Source: Planctomycetota bacterium (lineage in GTDB: Bacteria > Planctomycetota > Phycisphaerae > Phycisphaerales > UBA1924). From it: a DNA stretch of 6,295 nucleotides. A program made the translations under genes and the position numbers. Below, piece by piece: positions 1 to 4,743 of the stretch (positions are counted from its first letter, which is position 1; every line of letters starts with the position of its first letter). The notes below the pieces were generated by a model. That model saw nothing but the letters and a program-made list of their open reading frames with translations. It ran no database searches and had not been told where the DNA came from. The stretch lies in NCBI GenBank assembly GCA_023432465.1, contig JAEYUO010000124.1:1-6295 (forward strand), in the 5' to 3' direction.

Positions 1-368
1 CCACCGTCCCCGCCGAACAGGCCGCCCTTGCTCCCGCCGCCCAACCCCTCCTGCACGCGCTCGAACCAGTCCAGCAGGCCGCGGTTGTCTTCGTGCCCCA
101 GGCTGTAGGTGTTCTCGATGCTCAGCATCGGCACGGCGTGCTTCACCGTCGTGAAGCCGTCGATCGGCTCGCCGCCGACGCGATGCGTCGGCGAATCGGG
201 GTCATCCAGCTCTGGGTGCTCCCGTTCCAGCTGTGCAAGCTCCACCAGCAGCCGGTCGAACTCGACATCCGACATGATCGGCGCGGCGTGCGTGTAGTAC
301 GCGACATTGGCGCGTTCGAGGAGTTGGCGGAGCTCGGCGATGCGTGACGAGGGTGAGGGCTTTGACAC
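1..368 (-). CDS. ligA: NAD-dependent DNA ligase LigA, N-terminal part (runs off the window)
   Basis: LigA seals nicks in DNA using NAD+ during replication and repair. The first 122 codons are visible. The read-through from a GTG at 368 begins VSKPSPSSRIAELRQLLER and continues with the family's domain Ia pattern: the AYYTHAAPIMSDVEFDRL segment around residues 23-40, then DPDSPTHRVGG near residues 58-68 and the SIENTYS motif. By recalled alignment with E. coli LigA, Y24, D34 and D38 correspond to NAD+-contacting positions; Phe37 replaces a usual Tyr. A Gly-rich stretch (GGGSKGGLFGGDG) sits at the window edge and looks like an insertion. The KxDG adenylation lysine, zinc finger and BRCT domain lie outside. 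The start is GTG because the only upstream in-frame stop is at 389-387 and no ATG lies between; no strong ribosome binding site is visible. It begins 7 bp after miaB ends, so co-transcription is likely. Confidence 0.93.
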   Translation of the reverse strand, partial: MSKPSPSSRIAELRQLLERANVAYYTHAAPIMSDVEFDRLLVELAQLEREHPELDDPDSPTHRVGGEPIDGFTTVKHAVPMLSIENTYSLGHEDNRGLLDWFERVQEGLGGGSKGGLFGGDG

Positions 369-375
369 GCCGACA

Positions 376-2226
376 TCATACCGAAATCAGGTCGCCCATC
401 AGCGAGAGCTGGCGACTGTCGGTGATCCGGCAGCGGGCGACGCGGCCGACCAGCATCTCCGCCTTCCCGGCCTGCGCCGGCGGCAGGTCGATGTGCACGA
501 TCAGGTCCCCATCGGTCCGGGCCGAGAGCTGCACGCCCCGTGGCGCGGCATCGGCCGCCGGGGCTTCATCTTCTGACAGGGGCGGCATGGCGCAGGCGGT
601 CGGGGTTTCGTGGACGGCTTCGCTCGAGCCGAGCGGGCGACCGCCGATGGTCAGGGCGATGCCGCCCGGCTGGGCCGCAGCGCGGGCCGCACGCTTTTCC
701 TCCCGCCGCGACAACCCCTCGATGAACACAGCGAGTTCCATCCCCACATACTCCGCGCCGACCTCTGTGCTGATGCGGGTCTGGAGCGCGAGCAGCTCGT
801 TGTTCCGGCGGCGCTTCACGGCCTCGGGCACATCGTCGGGCAGCTTGTCGTAGGCGACGGTGCCCGGCCGCGGCGAGTACTTGAAGATGAAGCAGTTCTT
901 GTAGCGGGCGCGTTCGAGCAGGCGTGCGGTGGCCTCGAAATCGTCATCGGTCTCGCCGGGGAAGCCGACGATGATGTCGCCGGCGACGGCGAGGGGGCGG
1001 CCGATCTCCGGCTGGTGCAGGAATGACCGGGCGCGGTCGAGGAACTCGAGGTATTCCTCGACGGTGTAGCCGCGGTTCATCGCCTTGAGCTGGCTGTTGG
1101 AGCCTGACTGGGCGGGCACGTGCAGGTAGCGGCAGATCCGCGGGTGGTCGCGGATGACCTGCAGGACATCATCGCCGAAGTCGCGCGGGTAGCTGGTGAC
1201 GAAGCGGAGCCGCTGGATGGCGGGGACTTCATCGTGGATGCGGGCGAGCAGGTCGGCGAAGGTGGTGACGCCGCTGCCGCGGAACGGATCGGCACGGTGG
1301 CCGCCGGCGTATGACCGGCCCTTCTGGGGCTGGATGATGCCGTTGACGGTGACGGCGGCGCTGTGCTCGAAGCGGTAGTGGTTGACGGTCTGGCCGAGGA
1401 GGGTGATCTCGATGACGCCGGCATCGGCGAGTTTCTTGCACTCGTCGATGATGTGCTCGGGCGGGCGGTGGACTTCGGCCCCGCGCGTGAACGGCACGAC
1501 GCAGTAGGTGCAGAACTTGTTGCACCCGCGGGTGATGCGGACGTACGCCGTCCCCTTGTGCTCCGCATTCGGAGACACGGCCCGGGACAGGTCCAGCATT
1601 TCCAGCGTGTCCTGTGCCGCGGCGAGGGTTCCGGAGCGGCGGGAGGTGCTGCCCTGGAGGGCGACCTGACGGGCGGAGGTTGCGGCGGCGGTTCGACGAA
1701 GGTCCGGGAGGAACTCAGAGGAAGCGGAGAGAGCAGAGGGACTCAGAGAGGAGGAGGATCGATTCGAAGAAGAGGCGAGTCCATGCGAATCCCCTCCGCT
1801 CATCTCGTCTTGCTCTGTTTCCCGCGTATTCCGTCCTGGTTCATCCGCCAGCAGCGAATCCCGCGTGCGGACGGCGTTATCGAGCAGGCCGGGGAGCTTG
1901 TCGAGTTCGCCCGGCCCGCACATGATGTCCACGACCGGCATCCGCTTGATCAGGTCTTCGCCATCGCGCTCGGCCATGCAGCCCAGGACGCCGACGACGA
2001 TGTGCGGCTCGCGCTGCTTGCGGAGGCGGTCGAGGCCGAGTCGCGACCAGACCTTCTGCTCGGCGTGCTCGCGGACGGAGCAGGTGTTGTAAAGGATGAC
2101 ATCCGCCGTCTCCGGTTCGGAGACAAAGCGGTAGCCCATGGCGCGCAGCTGCCCGGCGACAAGCTCGGAATCGAGCTCGTTCATCTGGCAGCCGAAGGTC
2201 TCGAGATAGACGGAGCGGGAGGGCAT
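376..2226 (-). CDS. miaB: tRNA-2-methylthio-N6-dimethylallyladenosine synthase MiaB with three insertions
   Basis: MiaB is a radical-SAM enzyme that converts i6A37 to ms2i6A37 in tRNAs reading UNN codons, using two iron-sulphur clusters. The N-terminal methylthiotransferase domain (residues 1-120) carries the auxiliary-cluster cysteines C13 (in FGCQMNELDSE), C49 (NTCSVRE) and C83 (GCMAER). The radical-SAM domain (about 225-490) carries C235, C239 and C242 in RGCNKFCTYCVVPFTRG, followed by LLGQTVNHY, HVPAQSGS, MNRGYT and GFPGETDDDF. A TRAM RNA-binding domain follows (about 491-616). At 616 residues it is much longer than the usual 440-480. The extra length lies in three places: residues 121-222 (Ser-rich), 286-320 and about 503-562. 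All catalytic cysteines are intact, so the enzyme should be active. The start at 2226 fits the family N-terminus; a hairpin occupies the ribosome-binding position. It follows the HTH gene by 67 bp and precedes ligA by 7 bp. Confidence 0.95.
   Translation of the reverse strand: MPSRSVYLETFGCQMNELDSELVAGQLRAMGYRFVSEPETADVILYNTCSVREHAEQKVWSRLGLDRLRKQREPHIVVGVLGCMAERDGEDLIKRMPVVDIMCGPGELDKLPGLLDNAVRTRDSLLADEPGRNTRETEQDEMSGGDSHGLASSSNRSSSSLSPSALSASSEFLPDLRRTAAATSARQVALQGSTSRRSGTLAAAQDTLEMLDLSRAVSPNAEHKGTAYVRITRGCNKFCTYCVVPFTRGAEVHRPPEHIIDECKKLADAGVIEITLLGQTVNHYRFEHSAAVTVNGIIQPQKGRSYAGGHRADPFRGSGVTTFADLLARIHDEVPAIQRLRFVTSYPRDFGDDVLQVIRDHPRICRYLHVPAQSGSNSQLKAMNRGYTVEEYLEFLDRARSFLHQPEIGRPLAVAGDIIVGFPGETDDDFEATARLLERARYKNCFIFKYSPRPGTVAYDKLPDDVPEAVKRRRNNELLALQTRISTEVGAEYVGMELAVFIEGLSRREEKRAARAAAQPGGIALTIGGRPLGSSEAVHETPTACAMPPLSEDEAPAADAAPRGVQLSARTDGDLIVHIDLPPAQAGKAEMLVGRVARCRITDSRQLSLMGDLISV
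1713..1768. repeat. purine/pyrimidine-skewed degenerate repeat inside miaB
   Basis: Two imperfect units of about 28 bp stand head to tail on the plus strand, each beginning ACTCAGAG (1713-1720 and 1741-1748) and continuing with GA-rich sequence. In the miaB coding strand the region is CT-rich and encodes the Ser-rich run around residues 153-171 of the 121-222 insertion. The base composition differs sharply from the flanking miaB sequence. It resembles low-complexity dispersed repeats that can sit in intergenic DNA, here kept in frame. Whether copies exist elsewhere in the genome cannot be seen from this window. Confidence 0.5.
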
Positions 2227-2228
2227 GG

Positions 2229-2251
2229 GGCCGGATCATAGGGATCCGGCC
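2229..2251. promoter_or_regulatory. hairpin immediately upstream of the miaB start codon
   Basis: Perfect 9-bp arms (GGCCGGATC and GATCCGGCC) flank a 5-base loop. The hairpin ends 2 bases before the miaB ATG on the minus strand, exactly where a Shine-Dalgarno sequence would be; none is visible. It could be a 5'-leader structure affecting miaB translation or a remnant of a dispersed hairpin repeat. A terminator for the upstream gene is less likely because no T-tract follows. Confidence 0.55.
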
Positions 2252-2285
2252 AAATGGCAAATCGCAAATGGCCAAATGGCCAAAG
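2248..2285. repeat. degenerate GGCCAAAT tandem repeat in the spacer before miaB
   Basis: Five near-copies of an 8-base unit follow one another on the plus strand: GGCCAAAT, GGCAAATC, GCAAAT, GGCCAAAT and GGCCAAAG. They fill much of the 67-bp gap between the HTH gene and miaB and overlap the outer arm of the hairpin at 2229-2251. This is locally AT-richer than its surroundings. No function is evident; it may be an expanding simple repeat or part of a dispersed intergenic element. Confidence 0.6.
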
Positions 2286-2293
2286 ACGGGGAA

Positions 2294-3403
2294 TCAGCCG
2301 TCGCCCGCGGCGTGGGCGGAGGCGAGGGCGGGCTCATCGACGAACTCGGGCAGGTGCTCGCGGATCCAGGTTTCGGGATCGGCGCGGAGCTGGGCGACCT
2401 GTTCGTCGGTGAGGTCGCACGCATGCTGGAGGCAGCGGATGGCTTCCTCGAAGTCGGCGGGTTCGGCCGGGTCTTGTGTCGAGGGTTCGGGAGGGGGAGA
2501 AGGTGACGGGGTGAGCGGGGGACGAGAAGGGATGTCGGATGTGGGATGTCGGAAGTCGGATGTGGCAGGCGAAGACAGAGGGTGGGAAGAAGAGCCGGTA
2601 GAAAAGACAGGTGCCCTCACCGCCCGCTGCGCCCCCCCATTCGGCGCCTCCCCCCTGGGGGAGGTTGGACTCGGAGAGTCATCGGGGTGGTCGAAGTCAC
2701 TCAGACGAGGGAGAGACTCCAGCGCGAACATCCGGACGGAGTTTGCCCCCTCAGTCTCGCGGCGCTTCGCTTGCTCGACAGCTCCCCCGTCGGGGTCGGG
2801 GGAGCAGGCTGCGCCACTACACACGCCACTCTTGGACGACGTTGACTGCGGCCGCGGCGGGCTGGTTGTGTTGACCGGCGTGAAGCGGGCGAGGCGCAGG
2901 AAGAGCCAGGAGGCGGAGAGGGCGATGCGCTGGCGGCGGAGGCGGTAAAGCTGGCCGCGGAGTGGGTCGGGGTGGTCGCCGGCTTCGGTGGGGAATGGGG
3001 CGTTGCTCTGCGGCGGTTCCGGGGTGGAGACCTCGATGAGGGTTCGCTTGAGGGAGGAGACGACCTCGGGGAGTGCGCTGGTGGCGGCGAGGCGGGTCGC
3101 AGAGGCGACGGCCGCGGAAAGCGCGGCGAGTTGTTCCTGGGTTTCGGGCTCGAGGAGCCAGAGGGTGAACTGGGGGAAGGGGATGTTGTGTGCCGCGGCG
3201 ATGGCGGTGAGGGATTGCTGGCCGGAGGCGATGGCGGAGAGGAGGTCGGATGTGGGATGTCGCCCCCCCACAATGTCGGATGTAGGGGAGGACGGGGCAC
3301 TTTCAGCTGGGTAAGTGCTTGTCTCGGCGATGGTTGGAGAGGACCCCGGCCGGCCAGTGGGGCTGGGCGGACGGTGAGCGGGGATGACCGCGGCGGCGGG
3401 CAT
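2294..3403 (-). CDS. hypothetical protein with helix-turn-helix segment and repeat-derived insertions
   Basis: I do not recognise this 369-residue protein as a named family. From the ATG at 3403, residues about 53-84 (DLLSAIASGQQSLTAIAAAH, then NIPFPQFTLWL) have the layout of a helix-turn-helix of the kind found in phage terminase small subunits and homeodomain-like transposase N-termini. An Ala-rich helix follows (about residues 90-125), then a basic stretch LYRLRRQRIALS (152-163). Residues about 180-312 are Ser/Pro-rich and coincide with hairpin repeats in the DNA. The C-terminus (about 318-360; DFEEAIRCLQHACDLTDEQ, then VAQLRADPETWIREHLPEF) looks like an ordered helical domain. The frame could begin at 3526, but 3403 is preferred because a promoter-like element lies at 3414-3442 and residues before it would read through that element. 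It lies 67 bp upstream of miaB, probably in the same unit. A DNA-binding role is inference from the HTH alone. Confidence 0.65.
   Translation of the reverse strand: MPAAAVIPAHRPPSPTGRPGSSPTIAETSTYPAESAPSSPTSDIVGGRHPTSDLLSAIASGQQSLTAIAAAHNIPFPQFTLWLLEPETQEQLAALSAAVASATRLAATSALPEVVSSLKRTLIEVSTPEPPQSNAPFPTEAGDHPDPLRGQLYRLRRQRIALSASWLFLRLARFTPVNTTSPPRPQSTSSKSGVCSGAACSPDPDGGAVEQAKRRETEGANSVRMFALESLPRLSDFDHPDDSPSPTSPRGEAPNGGAQRAVRAPVFSTGSSSHPLSSPATSDFRHPTSDIPSRPPLTPSPSPPPEPSTQDPAEPADFEEAIRCLQHACDLTDEQVAQLRADPETWIREHLPEFVDEPALASAHAAGDG
2534..2551. repeat. 18-bp direct repeat, copy 1 (inside the HTH gene)
   Basis: GTCGGATGTGGGATGTCG is identical to positions 3245-3262. Surrounding degenerate GTCGGATGT/GGATGTCGGA units extend it to about 2531-2564. 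On the coding strand it encodes RHPTSD within ATSDFRHPTSDI, in the same frame as the other copy. Confidence 0.75.
2647..2664. repeat. GC-rich stem-loop CCTCCCCC/GGGGGAGG within the HTH gene
   Basis: Eight-base arms flank a 2-base centre. It is followed by TTGGACTCGGAGAGTC, and the core GGACTCGG recurs after a similar GGGGAGGG run at 5468-5494, which suggests two members of one repeat family. On the coding strand it encodes the low-complexity PTSPRGEAP stretch. It lies about 115 bp from the second stem-loop at 2781-2805. Confidence 0.6.
2781..2805. repeat. GC-rich stem-loop GCTCCCCCG/CGGGGGAGC within the HTH gene
   Basis: Nine-base perfect arms flank a 7-base loop (TCGGGGT). It is preceded by CCCCCTCAGTCTCGC, a GCGAAGC-containing inverted segment and TTGCTCGACA. 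This arrangement resembles the hairpin-bearing dispersed repeats found between genes in many GC-rich bacteria. Here it lies inside a coding frame (residues about 201-210 of the protein, SPDPDGGAV). The resemblance is from memory and untested. Confidence 0.6.
3245..3262. repeat. 18-bp direct repeat, copy 2 (inside the HTH gene)
   Basis: This copy is identical over 18 bp to 2534-2551. A further partial unit (AATGTCGGATGTAG) lies at 3271-3284, separated by a C7 run. It encodes RHPTSD within PTSDIVGGRHPTSDL, directly in front of the helix-turn-helix segment. Shared frame and sequence suggest either an internal duplication or two insertions of one dispersed repeat. Confidence 0.75.
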
Positions 3404-3413
3404 GATCGGGAAC

Positions 3414-3442
3414 AGTATGGCGTACGGATACCGATCTGTCAA
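3414..3442 (-). promoter_or_regulatory. sigma-70-like promoter for the HTH-miaB-ligA direction
   Basis: On the minus strand a perfect -35 hexamer TTGACA (3442-3437) is followed by 17 bases and CATACT (3419-3414, four of six matches to TATAAT). A start of transcription near 3407 would put the ATG at 3403 only about four bases into the message, that is, nearly leaderless. The patch is AT-richer than its surroundings. Confidence 0.5.
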
Positions 3443-3463
3443 GGACCGAGTACGGATTATGAT
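3436..3463 (+). promoter_or_regulatory. sigma-70-like promoter for the plus-strand small ORF
   Basis: CTGTCA (3436-3441, four of six) is followed by 16 bases and TATGAT (3458-3463, five of six). Its -35 occupies the same bases as the -35 of the opposing promoter. Predicted transcription would begin near 3470, two bases before an ATG at 3472. Confidence 0.4.
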
Positions 3464-3471
3464 AAGATCAC

Positions 3472-3709
3472 ATGGGGCGGCTTCCGCGGTGATCTGCGGG
3501 CATCGATCCTGGCCGCGTTGTGGCATGATGCGGATGCGGGCGAGAGCGAGTTCAAGCTCGCTCGGTCGGCGGGCGGCTCACGGGCGCAGGTGCGGAACTC
3601 GCTGGCGAACCTGGACATGACGGGTCGGGTGGAGAGGAGCGCGAGCGGGAAGGGGCGGGAGGGGCGGAGGAGGAGGACGCGGATTGGGCTGGGGGTGGGG
3701 GCTGGATAA
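3472..3709 (+). CDS. small putative winged-helix-like protein, start unclear, apparent frameshift
   Basis: From 3491 to the TAA at 3707-3709 the plus strand reads DLRASILAALWHDADAGESE, FKLARSAGGSRAQVRNSLAN, LDMTGRVER and a basic tail (SGKGREGRRRRTRIG). Codon choice is strongly G/C-ending, and the helix - helix - recognition-like helix - basic wing order resembles a small winged-helix DNA-binding protein. I do not know the family. No ATG, GTG or TTG in this frame lies between the promoter and 3491; the nearest is a GTG at 3374, upstream of the promoter. The ATG at 3472 gives MGRLPR and then stops at TGA. Removing one G at about 3488-3489 would join it as MGRLPRDLRAS. So this is either a frameshifted gene, a sequencing error, or a gene with an unusual start such as CTG at 3494. 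It is divergent from the HTH gene. Confidence 0.45.
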
Positions 3710-3726
3710 AGCCATGGCGAGAACAG

Positions 3727-3760
3727 CACTGGCCACGCCTTAGAGCAGGCGTGGCCAGTG
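3727..3760. repeat. perfect 14-bp inverted repeat between convergent genes
   Basis: CACTGGCCACGCCT (3727-3740) and AGGCGTGGCCAGTG (3747-3760) pair perfectly around a 6-base loop. It stands 17 bases after the plus-strand ORF ends and before the convergent membrane-protein gene. It could act as a two-way transcript end, but there is no T-tract on either side, so a dispersed hairpin repeat is equally possible. Confidence 0.75.
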
Positions 3761-3785
3761 GCACTTCAAGGCAAAGGCGAGATGA

Positions 3786-3834
3786 GGCGTGCCACCCGCC
3801 GTGGACGCCGCGGTCGGCCAGCAAGCCCCGACCG
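3786..3834. other. two further hairpins in the structured spacer 3710-3896
   Basis: GGCGTgCCAC pairs with GTGGACGCC (3786-3809, one bulged G), and CGGTCGG pairs with CCGACCG (3811-3834, 10-base loop). A longer-range GTAGT/ACTAC pair (3834-3838 with 3880-3884) closes the rest of the spacer. With the 3727-3760 stem this makes most of the spacer foldable. No gene is seen here on either strand; the minus strand is open from 3893 but that frame shows no family I know. Confidence 0.45.
3805..3822. repeat. 18-bp repeat shared with the UPF0175-like gene (spacer copy)
   Basis: ACGCCGCGGTCGGCCAGC is identical to 4820-4837, and the match continues with few differences on both sides. Read on the minus strand, both copies give LADRGVH. 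Here it lies in non-genic DNA, overlapping the hairpin at 3811-3834; it may be a gene remnant or chance. Confidence 0.6.
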
Positions 3835-3896
3835 TAGTAGACCGCTCTTCCCGCGTCGCTGCTCAGAGGCTCGTCCGGCACTACGCCAGTCAAGGG

Positions 3897-4673
3897 TCAC
3901 GCCTTCGGCTTGCCCGCATCCTCGGTTTCACGCGTCGCTTCACTCACTAGCGAATCCAAGTGCGATCGGGCTGCCATTGCGCCCTTGATTGCCCTCACCG
4001 CTGCAGGTCGATACGCACGGCGAATCGGACCGATCAGAGAAAGCCCAATCCACACAGTGGCGCAGCCAATCGAAGTGCAAAGTAGCCACCGGGAAACATG
4101 CTTCCATTCCACCACATGCAATTGATCAAGAGTCGGTTGCATAGCCAACAGCCGACCCCGAATTTCCAAGGCGTGGGCTTTGCTCGATGCGTTCACGAAG
4201 CAATTCCACCACGGCATCGGAATACCCTCAACGAGCGCATCGAAAGTCTCTCCATCAAGCAAGAATGTGGGATCTATTGCTGTGGATGTCTGGGTCACTC
4301 GCATGCCACCGAGATTGACCCACTCAAATCGCATCCACGCAACAGTCGCAAGAAGCAAGCCGCGGTCAGCCTCCCGCCTCGGTGCCTCTCGCTGCAGGCG
4401 TTCCTCCCGAGACTCGATGCGCAATGGAACCAATTCGGCGAGACGAGTCGGCGTGGCCGAGCGGTTCTGATCAGCTGCGTCGACTTCAAGCCGCGCGGCG
4501 TCGAAACTCGCGAGATCCCACGTTGACGGATACGACACCAGACGCTTTGGTAGCTGACCCGACGCCCAGCTAAGAAGTAAGCACGCGACAGCTCCAATCA
4601 GCAGCAATCGCCGACTCCAGCGACCAAAGCCGCTTCGCTGCGATTGACGTGTCTCAAGCTCGGCTGGTAACAT
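3897..4673 (-). CDS. two-pass membrane protein of unknown function
   Basis: This 258-residue protein matches no family I know. A basic N-terminus (QSQRSGFGRWSRR) precedes a hydrophobic segment at about 22-38 (LLLIGAVACLLLSWASG). A soluble middle region of about 155 residues follows, then a second hydrophobic segment at about 196-214 (WLLCTSIGCATVWIGLSLIG), ending in a basic juxtamembrane stretch (RRAYRPAAVRAIKG) and a charged tail. The Arg-rich start suggests the N-terminus is cytoplasmic and the middle domain outside the membrane. An AGGA lies 7 bases before the ATG, supporting the start. G+C here is visibly lower (about 55% in a counted 60-base line, against 68% in a line of miaB), which hints at later acquisition. 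It lies 70 bp downstream of the UPF0175-like gene, possibly co-transcribed. No enzymatic motif is seen. Confidence 0.75.
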   Translation of the reverse strand: MLPAELETRQSQRSGFGRWSRRLLLIGAVACLLLSWASGQLPKRLVSYPSTWDLASFDAARLEVDAADQNRSATPTRLAELVPLRIESREERLQREAPRREADRGLLLATVAWMRFEWVNLGGMRVTQTSTAIDPTFLLDGETFDALVEGIPMPWWNCFVNASSKAHALEIRGRLLAMQPTLDQLHVVEWKHVSRWLLCTSIGCATVWIGLSLIGPIRRAYRPAAVRAIKGAMAARSHLDSLVSEATRETEDAGKPKA

Positions 4674-4743
4674 GCGCCAATCCTATATCCCGAACTGTCG
4701 CTGACTCGCGGAGTTGTCGATGTGTTGCCAGCACGCAGTTCCG

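Noticed and set aside
1363..2241. 292-codon open frame on the plus strand opposite miaB
   Set aside because: It is antisense to a clear, cysteine-complete MiaB; long open antisense frames are expected in GC-rich coding DNA and this one shows no family motif.
2531..3284. CRISPR array suggested by repeated GTCGGATGT units
   Set aside because: Units are tandem and degenerate or about 700 bp apart, without regular spacers, and lie inside a coding frame.
2972..3373. Extending the plus-strand small ORF upstream to an ATG at 2972 or GTG at 3374
   Set aside because: The extension is antisense to the HTH gene, reads through the promoter patch with rare AT-ending codons, and is Gly-rich without ordered structure; only the part after about 3491 looks coding.
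3727..3760. Calling the 14-bp stem a rho-independent terminator
   Set aside because: No run of T follows the stem on either strand, so only a general hairpin/repeat call is justified.
3552..3893. 113-codon minus-strand ORF covering the structured spacer
   Set aside because: It runs through several hairpins and then antisense to the plus-strand ORF, with no coherent protein pattern apart from the short LADRGVH match.
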